A DNA stretch of 64,000 nucleotides from JAJDOD01 sp039024895. GTDB lineage: Bacteria > Pseudomonadota > Alphaproteobacteria > Rhodobacterales > Rhodobacteraceae. The notes beneath the pieces are model-generated. The model made no database searches. It saw nothing but the letters and a program-made list of their open reading frames with translations, and was not told where the DNA came from. A program made the translations under genes and the position numbers. How positions within the stretch are numbered: the stretch's first letter is position 1; each line of letters opens with the position of its first letter. Shown piece after piece: positions 33,929-42,008 of the stretch. The stretch is taken from NCBI GenBank assembly GCA_039024895.1, contig JBCCPJ010000008.1, positions 73,402 to 137,401 of the forward strand, read 5' to 3'.

Positions 33929-34627
33929 ATGGAAACCGAAGCCTTAGCCGCGGCGGCACATGCCGACTTTTCTATGTGGGCGCTCTTTTGGCGTGCCACG
34001 CTCACCGTCAAGCTTGTGATGATCGTTTTGGTGATCGCGTCCGTTTGGGGATGGGCGATCATCATCGACAAATTCCGCCAATATGCCCGCGCCCGCCGCG
34101 AGACAGGCCGGTTCGAAGAGCTTTTCTGGTCAGGCGAGCCGCTCGACGCGCTCTACGACGAGATCGGGCAGTCCCCGCCGGGGCGCACGGCCCGCGTTTT
34201 CTCCGCCGGGATGACGGAGTGGCGCCGTTCCCACCGTCAGGACGGGGAGATGATCGGCGGGGCACATGTGCGGATCGACCGCTCAATGGATGTGGCTATT
34301 CAGAAGGAAGCGGAACAATTGCAGCGCGGCTTGCCCCTTCTCGCGACAATAGGTTCGACAGCGCCGTTCATCGGACTGTTCGGCACGGTGATTGGGATCA
34401 TGAACGCGTTCATCGAGATCGGACAGAGCCAGAGCACAAACCTTGCCGTTGTCGCGCCGGGTATTGCGGAGGCACTGCTGGCGACGGGTCTTGGCCTGCT
34501 CGCGGCGATCCCGGCGGTCATCTTCTACAACAAGCTCTCGTCGGACAGTGACCGGATCATCGGCGGCTATGAGAGCTTTGCCGATGAGTTTGCGACCATC
34601 CTGTCCCGTCAGTTGGATCAGCGCTGA
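33929..34627 (+). CDS. tolQ: Tol-Pal system protein TolQ
   Basis: The 232-residue ExbB/TolQ family protein has three membrane helices (about residues 18-40, 140-160 and 178-200) and the family motif G-L-F-G-T-V-I-G-I-M-N-A-F between helices two and three. With TolR it forms the proton-driven motor that energises TolA during outer-membrane constriction. AGCAGGA precedes the ATG at 33929; the open frame reaching back to 33833 lacks a ribosome site. It overlaps tolR by three bases. Confidence 0.95.
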   Translation: METEALAAAAHADFSMWALFWRATLTVKLVMIVLVIASVWGWAIIIDKFRQYARARRETGRFEELFWSGEPLDALYDEIGQSPPGRTARVFSAGMTEWRRSHRQDGEMIGGAHVRIDRSMDVAIQKEAEQLQRGLPLLATIGSTAPFIGLFGTVIGIMNAFIEIGQSQSTNLAVVAPGIAEALLATGLGLLAAIPAVIFYNKLSSDSDRIIGGYESFADEFATILSRQLDQR

Positions 34628-35091
34628 TGGGTGCCGCACTCCAACAGGCGGACCCAGAGCGCGGGCGTCGCCGTCGGCGAAGACGAAACCGCGCCATGTC
34701 CGAAATCAACGTGACACCGTTTGTGGACGTCATGATGGTGTTGCTGATTATCTTCATGGTGGCAGCTCCTTTGACCACCGTTGGCGTACCGGTCGAGCTG
34801 CCCAAGACCGCCGCCACCAGCCTGCCTTCCGAACAAGAGGAACCGCTGGCGGTGACGCTCACGGCTGATGGCCTGGTCCAAATCCAGACGACCGAGGTGG
34901 CGGAGACTGAAATCGTGCCGCGCCTACAGGCCATTCTGGCGGAACGCGCCTCCGATCGGGTCTTTTTGCGCGCCGATGGGGCGATACCCTATGCCCGCGT
35001 GGTGCAAATCATGGGGGCGCTCAACGCGGCGGGGATCACCAATATCGGCCTTGTGACCGATACGGGCGGCCCGACGCTCGACGGAGGCTGA
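34627..35091 (+). CDS. tolR: Tol-Pal system protein TolR
   Basis: The 154-residue ExbD/TolR protein has an N-terminal basic segment, a single membrane helix (about 31-50) with the proton-path aspartate in F-V-D-V-M-M-V-L-L, and a periplasmic domain that ends with the alternating strand pattern of the family. It couples proton flow to TolA with TolQ. The ATG overlaps the tolQ stop. Confidence 0.95.
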   Translation: MGAALQQADPERGRRRRRRRNRAMSEINVTPFVDVMMVLLIIFMVAAPLTTVGVPVELPKTAATSLPSEQEEPLAVTLTADGLVQIQTTEVAETEIVPRLQAILAERASDRVFLRADGAIPYARVVQIMGALNAAGITNIGLVTDTGGPTLDGG

Positions 35092-35094
35092 GAC

Positions 35095-36201
35095 ATGCCG
35101 CTCGGCTGGACAGTTTCAGGCGCGGGGCATGTTGCCCTGTTCTTGGTGCTGATTTTTGGCGGTTTTTTTCGGGGTGATAGCATCCCCGAAGCCATTAGCG
35201 TGTCCGATGTGGCGATCATCTCCGAAGAGGAATTTGCCGCGCTTGCTTTGCCGGGCGACGCGCCCGAGCCGCAAACTGAAGCCCCGGACGTGACTGCGCC
35301 TGATGTGAACGAAGCCGAGCCCGAGGCCCCAGCCGAAGACACCGCGCCCACCTTGCCGGAGGCGAGCGAGGTCGCGGCACCTGAAACGCCCGAAGCACCG
35401 GATATCACTGTGCCCGAACCGATCCCCGATGCCGTGGTGGTCGATCAATCGCCGCCTGTCCCGGTCGCGCCATCGGAGCAGGACGGCACGTCGCTTGAGC
35501 GGGACGTTGTCGCGGCACCGGCACCGCGCGTTGCCGATGTCCCGCAAGTTGCTCCTCCCCCCGATGTGGAAACCGCCCCGGATGTTGTGCCCGACACGAC
35601 ACCGGAACCTGCACCCGAAGCTGAGCCCGAGCCCGATCCCGAAACGCCAGCAGCGCCCGAGGCGGCCAGCGACCGGATTGTTACCGAGGCTGAGGAAGAG
35701 CAAACCTATGCGCCTGCGAGTTCCATGCGCCCGCGTGCGCGCCCCGCGCGCCCCGTGCGCCAGGCCGAAACGCCCGACCCGGAACCAACGCCCGCGCCAA
35801 GCACCGATACGGACGACGCCGTTGCCGCCGCCTTGGCGGAGCGCGAGACCCCAAGCGAAACGCCCGCGCCGAGCGGCCCGCCTCTGACAGGTGGCGAGAA
35901 AGAGGGGCTGCGCGTCGCCATAAGCCGCTGCTGGAACGTCGGCTCTCTCTCAACCGATGCGCTTGGCACGACCGTGGTCGTTGCCGTCGAGATGGAACAG
36001 AATGGTCGTCCGATCACAGGATCGATCCGGCTCGTATCTTCCTCCGGCGGGTCGGCCACAGGGGAGACGCAAGCGTTTGAGGCCGCCCGTCGCGCAATCA
36101 TCCGCTGCGGCACGCAGGGCTTCGGATTGCCGGTTGAAAAATACGACCAATGGCGCGAAATCGAGATGACGTTCAACCCGGAAGGGATGCAATTCAGATG
36201 A
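35095..36201 (+). CDS. tolA: Tol-Pal system protein TolA (TonB-like)
   Basis: The 368-residue protein has an N-terminal membrane helix (about residues 9-27), a long Pro/Glu/Ala-rich periplasm-spanning segment (about 60-265) and a C-terminal globular domain (270-368) with R-C-W-N-V-G-S-L-S, as in alphaproteobacterial TolA. TolA links the TolQR motor to TolB and Pal. The acidic-proline linker replaces the helical linker of enterobacteria. It begins four bases after tolR. Confidence 0.92.
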   Translation: MPLGWTVSGAGHVALFLVLIFGGFFRGDSIPEAISVSDVAIISEEEFAALALPGDAPEPQTEAPDVTAPDVNEAEPEAPAEDTAPTLPEASEVAAPETPEAPDITVPEPIPDAVVVDQSPPVPVAPSEQDGTSLERDVVAAPAPRVADVPQVAPPPDVETAPDVVPDTTPEPAPEAEPEPDPETPAAPEAASDRIVTEAEEEQTYAPASSMRPRARPARPVRQAETPDPEPTPAPSTDTDDAVAAALAERETPSETPAPSGPPLTGGEKEGLRVAISRCWNVGSLSTDALGTTVVVAVEMEQNGRPITGSIRLVSSSGGSATGETQAFEAARRAIIRCGTQGFGLPVEKYDQWREIEMTFNPEGMQFR

Positions 36202-36311
36202 TATGGCTTAACACGGCGAAAAGCCGGACTGTCCGCACAGGGCTCAGAAGCAAGCGCGATGCGGATACGCGCCCCAGTCAAACTCGCCGAAACCGGATGG
36301 AGACCAACGTG

Positions 36312-37637
36312 ATGAAAGCTCTTCTTGCCGCCTTGTTCGGCTTGGTACTGTTGGTTCCCGCCCAGGCGCAAGAGCGGTCTGGCCCGCTCCGGATCGAGAT
36401 CACGGAAGGCGTCATTGAGCCTGTCCCAATTGCCGTGGCACCCTTTATTGCGGAAAACGACGCCGCCGCACAATTCGCCCAAGAGATTACCGGTGTTGTG
36501 GCCTCCGACCTTACGGGAACCGGTCTTTTCCGCGATCTGCCGAGAGAAGCGTATATCAGCCAGATATCCGACTTCGATGCACAGGTCGCCTACGCCGATT
36601 GGAAGGCGATCAACGCCGAAGCGCTTGTTGTCGGGGCCGTCACACTGACATCTGACAACCAGCTATTGGTGAAGTTTCGCCTCTTTGACATTTTCACGGG
36701 CCAACCGCTTGGAGATGGTCTGCAATTCGCGGGGGCCACGAATGCGTGGCGCCGTGTTGCCCATAAAGTGGCCGATCAGGTCTATTCGCGGATCACCGGT
36801 GAGGACGGATATTTCGATAGCCGCGTTGTCTATGTCGAGGAAACCGGTCCGAAGAACAACCGTCAGAAGCGGCTCGCCATCATGGATTATGACGGCGCAA
36901 ATGTGCAGTACTTGACCGACGCCTCTTCCATCGTTTTGGCTCCGCGCTTTTCGCCAACGGGCGACCGGGTGCTCTATACGAGCTACGAAACCGGGTTTCC
37001 GGCGATCTACGAACTTTCCGTCGGTGCTGTTCAAAAACGTGGTCTCTCCAGTCTTGACGCCGAATCCATGACCTTCGCACCGCGCTATGCCCCCGATGGG
37101 CGCACGGTCGTGTATTCGGAGGCGCGCGGTGGCAACACGGATATCTTCAAGCTTGACCTTGCAAGCGGCGAGCGGCAGCGCCTGACCAATGCGCCGTCCA
37201 TCGAGACTGCACCATCTTTTTCACCCGATGGCAGCCAGATCGTGTTTGAGAGTGATCGCTCCGGCAATCAACAACTTTATATCGTGAGCGCAAACGGTGG
37301 CGAGCCGACCCGTATCAGCTTTGGCCAAGGCCGATATGGTACGCCGGTTTGGTCGCCGCGCGGAGATTTCATCGCCTTCACCAAACAGAATGCGGGGCGC
37401 TTTCATATCGGTGTGATGCGCACCGATGGCTCGAACGAGCGACTTCTTACGGCTTCTTTCCTTGATGAAGGGCCCACTTGGGCACCGAACGGGCGCGTCT
37501 TGATGTTCACCCGCGAAAGTGCGGGTGCCGATGGGCAGCCTGCGCTTTTCAGCGTCGATATCTCAGGGCGGAACCTGCGCCGTGTCCCAACGTCCACCGC
37601 CGCATCGGACCCGGCATGGTCACCGCTTCTGCCGTAG
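36312..37637 (+). CDS. tolB: Tol-Pal system beta-propeller protein TolB
   Basis: The 441-residue periplasmic protein has a signal peptide (M-K-A-L-L-A-A-L-F-G..., cleavage near A-Q-A-Q), an N-terminal TolB domain and a six-bladed propeller with repeats of the F-S-P-D-G / Y-A-P-D-G type (for example S-F-S-P-D-G-S-Q-I and A-P-N-G-R). TolB passes signals between Pal and the outer membrane. GGAG lies about 9 bases before the ATG at 36312; ATG 36297 would add five residues. Confidence 0.94.
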   Translation: MKALLAALFGLVLLVPAQAQERSGPLRIEITEGVIEPVPIAVAPFIAENDAAAQFAQEITGVVASDLTGTGLFRDLPREAYISQISDFDAQVAYADWKAINAEALVVGAVTLTSDNQLLVKFRLFDIFTGQPLGDGLQFAGATNAWRRVAHKVADQVYSRITGEDGYFDSRVVYVEETGPKNNRQKRLAIMDYDGANVQYLTDASSIVLAPRFSPTGDRVLYTSYETGFPAIYELSVGAVQKRGLSSLDAESMTFAPRYAPDGRTVVYSEARGGNTDIFKLDLASGERQRLTNAPSIETAPSFSPDGSQIVFESDRSGNQQLYIVSANGGEPTRISFGQGRYGTPVWSPRGDFIAFTKQNAGRFHIGVMRTDGSNERLLTASFLDEGPTWAPNGRVLMFTRESAGADGQPALFSVDISGRNLRRVPTSTAASDPAWSPLLP

Positions 37638-37669
37638 CTTTTCCTTTGTCAGAACGCCCGAAGTAAAAG

Positions 37670-37723
37670 AGGCAGAACCCGTGGCGCATGCTCCCTCGCG
37701 AACATGCAATCCGGGTTCTGCCT
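37670..37723 (+). terminator. hairpin after tolB
   Basis: AGGCAGAACCCG (37670-37681) and CGGGTTCTGCCT (37712-37723) form a 12-bp stem, with an inner GCATG/CATGC stem. The position after tolB and before two opposite-strand genes suggests a transcript end, although there is no T tract. Confidence 0.6.
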
Positions 37724-37807
37724 GACCGCCACTGATCCCCGTTTGTGAGTGTCCCACAGGGCGGCCAATTCCGTTTGCGCCGGTTGCGGCGCTGGTCTGT
37801 TGTCGTT

Positions 37808-38158
37808 TCAGGCGGCTTTACGAAATGGCACGCCCCGACCGGTGATCATACCGAGTTCAGCCATGCGTCCGAGTACCTGATAATAGCCATCCGTTTCGGG
37901 AACAGCGGTAAGTTGAAATGTGAAATCCGGCAGATCAAAGGCCGGGTCCTGGTCATCGGACCTGACAACGAGACTGCCGCGCATTCTGACGAGGCTCGGG
38001 AGGTCCCAAAATCGCTCGGCCAGTTTCTGCGCCAAGGGTTCGGGTGCTGTCACAATCAGCCGCGGGCCAGATGAAGCGCCCCGCATTGAAAACAGCGGCG
38101 TGGTCAAATGCCCGGTGTCGGATGAAAGGTCCAAAGTATGTGTAGGTGTCTGTAACAT
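37808..38158 (-). CDS. hypothetical protein between tolB and pal, opposite strand
   Basis: The 116-residue protein has no signal peptide or membrane helix. I do not recognise its family. The start region L-F-S-M-R-G-A-S-S-G-P-R-L-I-V-T-A weakly resembles the first strands of the succinylglutamate desuccinylase/aspartoacylase fold, but no zinc ligands follow, so a function is not claimed. It is on the strand opposite to tol-pal. The next gene on this strand (methyltransferase) lies 137 bases upstream of it. Confidence 0.55.
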   Translation of the reverse strand: MLQTPTHTLDLSSDTGHLTTPLFSMRGASSGPRLIVTAPEPLAQKLAERFWDLPSLVRMRGSLVVRSDDQDPAFDLPDFTFQLTAVPETDGYYQVLGRMAELGMITGRGVPFRKAA

Positions 38159-38295
38159 GCCGCCGAGTTAGGGATGCGGGGCGAGCAATAAAGGGGGAAA
38201 GCATGTCCTCTTTTCCCCCGCGAACGTAGCGTCACAAGCTGTTTAAAGCCGCGCCGCGCGCGTGGGCGTTTGATGGGTTGCGAAAATTTGTCCGT

Positions 38296-39060
38296 TTAAT
38301 CAGGCTTTTGCAGCCACCAGACTTGTTCGCTCGGAAAGTCGCGCGCCCAATCGACGATTTTAGAGAATGACGTACCGTCATTATTTTTCCCCGCGTAAAG
38401 TTCGCGAAAGTCGAGAACGTGAAACCCAATCTCCTGGAAAAGTTTGAACCAGCCTGCAATCGGTAGGCTGAACTCAATACCGCCCGGCTCAATCTCCACC
38501 TCAGTCCAATCGAGCCGTCCAAGCGTTCGATAGGGTCGGTGAAGCATGTGATCGGCGACGTCGCCATTCAAAGGTGTCGCCGCGAGCATCAAGGGATGGG
38601 TGCCGAGGAAAGTGAGGTGCCCGCCAGGGCGGAGCAGGCGATAAGCTTCGCGCAACCAGATGTCGGGGTCGCACCAAATTGCCGCGCCGTATTCGGAGAC
38701 CGCAAAGTCAAAACTCTCCGACGGTAGACCTGTCGCTTCAGCATTTCCATGCAGAAACGTAATTTCTGCCGCGTGGTGCTGAGCCAGTCGGCGGGCGGTG
38801 GTCAGTTGGTTCTCGGACATATCAATACCCGTCACGCGCGCGCCGCGCCGGGCCATCCAGCCCGACACATACCCAGTGCCGCACCCAAGTTCGATGGCGT
38901 CCAGCCCCGTCATGTCGTTGGGTAGTATAGGGGCCTCCGTTTCCGAGGCAGCCCAAATGCCCCATCTCGGCGGATCGCAGGCCCAGAGGCGTTCGCCGCC
39001 CTCCACCCAGTCATCGGCCATGGCGTTCCAAAAGTCGCGATTTACTTGAACATGGGACAT
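38296..39060 (-). CDS. class I SAM-dependent methyltransferase
   Basis: The 254-residue protein has the SAM-binding motif A-I-E-L-G-C-G-T-G-Y (near residue 59), followed by G-I-D-M-S-E-N-Q and a later L-R-P-G-G-H-L-T-F motif near residue 150. Substrate unknown; it resembles the ubiquinone/menaquinone-biosynthesis-like Methyltransf_11 group. AAGGAG lies 7 bases before the ATG at 39060, which decides the start over the open frame beginning at 39150. It points away from pal and interrupts the usual tolB-pal order. Confidence 0.82.
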   Translation of the reverse strand: MSHVQVNRDFWNAMADDWVEGGERLWACDPPRWGIWAASETEAPILPNDMTGLDAIELGCGTGYVSGWMARRGARVTGIDMSENQLTTARRLAQHHAAEITFLHGNAEATGLPSESFDFAVSEYGAAIWCDPDIWLREAYRLLRPGGHLTFLGTHPLMLAATPLNGDVADHMLHRPYRTLGRLDWTEVEIEPGGIEFSLPIAGWFKLFQEIGFHVLDFRELYAGKNNDGTSFSKIVDWARDFPSEQVWWLQKPD

Positions 39061-39206
39061 GGGCGCGCTCCTTGTGGTGATATTGCCTAACAGAAAAGTG
39101 ACCGGCATGTCTTCGCCGAGTGATGAGTTGTGCATTTGCCCAGTTTTCATTGCGTGTCAGCGGTGGTAATTTGCCGATCAAGAGCAGAGAAAACACGCCA
39201 CAGGTG

Positions 39207-39713
39207 ATGAAGATGACATTTAGAAATACTGCGATCCTCCTCGCTGTGCTGGCCCTGGGTGCCTGCACCAATGCTGACCGTTTTGGAGAAGGCGGCGCGA
39301 ATAGCGCCGGTGGCGCTGGCGTGGCAGGCTCGGTGAACGATCCAACGTCACCCGCCTATTTCAACGCAACGATCGGCGACCGCGTCCTTTTCGCGGTGGA
39401 TCAATCGACGCTGACTTTTGAAGCGCAGCAGCTTCTCGATGGGCAGGCGCAGTGGTTGCTGGCGAACGGGGATTATTCGGCTCTGGTCGAAGGCCATGCC
39501 GATGAGCAGGGGACCCGTGAGTATAACTTGGCCCTCGGGGCGCGGCGCGCTTCGGCGGTGCAGAACTATCTGATTTCGAAAGGGGTCGCACCGGGACGGC
39601 TGCGCACGATCTCCTATGGTAAGGAACGTCCGATTGAGATTTGTTCGGACGAAGCGTGCTATTCGCAAAATCGCCGCTCCGTGACTGTGATCACCGCCGG
39701 GTCGGGCGTCTAG
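39207..39713 (+). CDS. pal: peptidoglycan-associated lipoprotein Pal
   Basis: The 168-residue lipoprotein has a lipobox L-A-L-G-A-C and an OmpA-like peptidoglycan-binding domain with F-A-V-D-Q-S, V-E-G-H-A-D-E-Q-G-T-R-E-Y and N-R-R-S-V. It anchors the outer membrane to peptidoglycan and binds TolB. The start may be ATG 39207 or 39213; the frame is open further upstream to 39120 but that part is unlike Pal. Confidence 0.95.
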   Translation: MKMTFRNTAILLAVLALGACTNADRFGEGGANSAGGAGVAGSVNDPTSPAYFNATIGDRVLFAVDQSTLTFEAQQLLDGQAQWLLANGDYSALVEGHADEQGTREYNLALGARRASAVQNYLISKGVAPGRLRTISYGKERPIEICSDEACYSQNRRSVTVITAGSGV

Positions 39714-39734
39714 CGGTCAGAACGGAGGCGCGTG

Positions 39735-40607
39735 ATGAGAAACTTCCTTTTCGGGTGCCTTTTACTGGCAACGCCGCTTCAGGCGCAGGACGCCCAGACG
39801 CTCGCCGATATCCGGCAGGAGTTGACGGTCGTATTTGTCGAGATGCAAAAGCTGCGGCGCGAATTGTCGACCACTGGCGGTGTCAGTGCTAATCTGGCGG
39901 GAACGAATGCATTGCAACGTCTCGATGCCATGGAGGCGGAGTTGCAGCGCCTGACCGCTGCGACGGAGCGCCTGACCAACCGGGTTGATCGCGTCGTGGC
40001 CGATGGGACCAATCGCATCGGTGATCTGGAGTTCCGGCTCTGCGAGCTGGAAACCGGCTGCGATATCGCATCTTTAGGAGAAACACCCACCCTGGGAGGG
40101 GGCGAACTGCCTGCCGCAAGCGGTGGCGCCAGAATCGAAGGGGCTGCGGCGCCAGCACCCGCGCCATGGTCGGGCTCGAGTGATATTGCCGGAAACCTCG
40201 CAGACCTGAGCGGAGTCGAGCTGGCCTTTGCCGAGAAAGAGGATTTCGAGCGTGCGAAAGCAAGCTACGATGGCGGAAACTTCGAAGGCGCGGCAGAACA
40301 GTTCCAACGGTTCACCGACACCTATCAAGGGGGACCACTGACCGGGCTGGCGCATTTGATGCGCGGGGAAAGCCTCTCAAAACTCGGTCTGAATTCAAGC
40401 GCGGCGCAGGCGTATTTGGAGAGCTACTCCGGCACGCCAAACGGGCCCACATCTTCGACGGCTTTGCTCAAGCTTGGCGTATCGCTCAACCAGCTTGGGC
40501 AGACGCAACAGGCTTGTATCACGCTGAACGAGGTGACGCTCCGTTTCCCATCATCCGACGCCTCGCTTGAAGCACAGGCTGCGCGCGCGTCGATGGGATG
40601 CTCTTGA
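39735..40607 (+). CDS. cpoB: cell division coordinator CpoB (YbgF)
   Basis: The 290-residue periplasmic protein has a signal peptide (cleavage near L-Q-A-Q), an N-terminal trimerising coiled coil (residues about 25-105) and a C-terminal TPR domain (about 165-285: F-E-R-A-K-A-S-Y-D-G-G-N-F-E-G-A-A-E and similar). CpoB coordinates Tol-Pal with peptidoglycan synthesis. GGAGG lies about 7 bases before the ATG. The stop is followed at once by a hairpin repeat. Confidence 0.92.
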   Translation: MRNFLFGCLLLATPLQAQDAQTLADIRQELTVVFVEMQKLRRELSTTGGVSANLAGTNALQRLDAMEAELQRLTAATERLTNRVDRVVADGTNRIGDLEFRLCELETGCDIASLGETPTLGGGELPAASGGARIEGAAAPAPAPWSGSSDIAGNLADLSGVELAFAEKEDFERAKASYDGGNFEGAAEQFQRFTDTYQGGPLTGLAHLMRGESLSKLGLNSSAAQAYLESYSGTPNGPTSSTALLKLGVSLNQLGQTQQACITLNEVTLRFPSSDASLEAQAARASMGCS

Positions 40608-40612
40608 TCAGG

Positions 40613-40698
40613 GATTGCGCTTGCCTTCGGCAGTCGCTCCGCCGGGGGCGGTTTCACCTCCCCCGGACCCCCTCCAAGGTATTTTTCACCAGATGAAG
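40613..40698 (+). repeat. Rhodobacterales-type intergenic hairpin repeat, copy 3
   Basis: It closely matches 24762-24850. The stem CCGGGGGCGG/CCTCCCCCGG has a single mismatch. The 3' end of this copy contains the start codon chosen for tilS, so the element lies over the initiation region of that gene. Confidence 0.75.
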
Positions 40699-41928
40699 GA
40701 TGCGGGGTTTTCAGAGCTTCGCAAGACGGTTCAGGAGTTGGACGCAGCACTCGATGCGCCGATTGGTGTGGCAGTGTCTGGCGGGAGCGACTCACTGGCG
40801 ACGTTGCTTCTGTTGCACGAGGCAAGCCGGTCACTTCACGTTGCAACCGTTAACCACGGGCTCCGTCCTGAGGCGGCAGGCGAGGCCGCCTATGTCGCGG
40901 AGGTTTGCCGGGGTCTCAATATTTCGCACAGCACGTTAAGCGTCGATCTTTCGGGCGCGAGCGGCAATCTACAGGATCAGGCGCGGCGGGGACGGTACAA
41001 GGCACTTCGGGAATGGGCCGCGCAACGCAGGCTCGGGCATGTTGTCTTGGGCCATACGATGGATGATCAGGCGGAGACGTTTCTGATGCGGCTTGCCCGG
41101 GGCTCCGGGCTGGACGGCTTGTCCGGCATGGCGAAACGGGCGGATCGAGGCGGTGTTGCTTGGCACCGGCCGTTTTTGGGGACGCGTCGGGACGAACTCC
41201 GTGATTTTCTTGTCAAGCGGGGCGTGAGGTGGATCGACGATGCGTCCAACACGGACCCTCGTTTTGAGCGCGTTCGTATGCGGCAAGCCCTTTCGGCACT
41301 GGCGCCCTTGGGGGTAACAGCGGATAGGATTGCTCAGACGACAACGCATTTGGCTACGGCCCGTGACGCCCTGGACGCGCAAGCACGGGCTGCGTTTGAG
41401 GCCTATGGGGCGGAAGAGGCGGGCAGTATCGTGCTTCATTGCTCCGATTTTGGCGAGAACCCGGCAGATCGGGAGATATTCCGGCGGATTGTTGCCGCAG
41501 CTTTGCGGTTTGTTTCCGGCGCCGATTACCCACCCCGGGCGGACGCGTTACGGGGGCTGATGGATGGGCTCGGCAAGGGAGAAAAACGAACTTTGCACGG
41601 ATGCATGGTTTTTTCTGGCGCGCGCCTCCGGATTGCCCGTGAATACAATGCAGTCAATGGCGTGCGAAGCGACACAAAGACCCTATGGGACGGGCGTTGG
41701 CAGATCCGAGGGCCCCATGAAAAAGGTCTAGAAATCTGTGCTTTAGGGGAAGATGTCTGTCAAACGCCGTGGCGCGAAACCGGCTTGCCTCGCGAGAGCC
41801 TACGGGTCACACCGGCGATTTGGCGGGGCGAGGCGCTTGTCGCGGCGCCGGTGGCCGGCGTGCCCAACGGATGGTCCGCTGAAGCCACAGGGCGCGGCAA
41901 ATTCGCTGACTTTCTTATCTCCCGTTGA
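40693..41928 (+). CDS. tilS: tRNA(Ile)-lysidine synthase TilS
   Basis: The 411-residue enzyme has the PP-loop ATPase motif V-S-G-G-S-D-S (near residue 27), the H-G-L-R-P motif, H-T-M-D-D-Q-A-E-T-F near 121 and the C-terminal substrate region. It converts the wobble cytidine of the CAU anticodon to lysidine, letting tRNA-Ile read AUA. ATG at 40693 is the only start that does not cut the N-terminal domain, yet no standard ribosome site is visible because the repeat element occupies its place. Confidence 0.93.
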   Translation: MKDAGFSELRKTVQELDAALDAPIGVAVSGGSDSLATLLLLHEASRSLHVATVNHGLRPEAAGEAAYVAEVCRGLNISHSTLSVDLSGASGNLQDQARRGRYKALREWAAQRRLGHVVLGHTMDDQAETFLMRLARGSGLDGLSGMAKRADRGGVAWHRPFLGTRRDELRDFLVKRGVRWIDDASNTDPRFERVRMRQALSALAPLGVTADRIAQTTTHLATARDALDAQARAAFEAYGAEEAGSIVLHCSDFGENPADREIFRRIVAAALRFVSGADYPPRADALRGLMDGLGKGEKRTLHGCMVFSGARLRIAREYNAVNGVRSDTKTLWDGRWQIRGPHEKGLEICALGEDVCQTPWRETGLPRESLRVTPAIWRGEALVAAPVAGVPNGWSAEATGRGKFADFLISR

Positions 41929-42008
41929 AGAATGGGCCTAAATCGCTATCTAATAGTCAAGCTGCTCCGGACGAACGATCCGGTTGAACTTCCCAAAGGA
42001 GTGACCCT

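Noticed and set aside
37808..38158. Assignment of the small minus-strand protein to the aspartoacylase family
   Set aside because: Only the first strands look similar; no zinc-binding or catalytic residues follow, so it is left as hypothetical.
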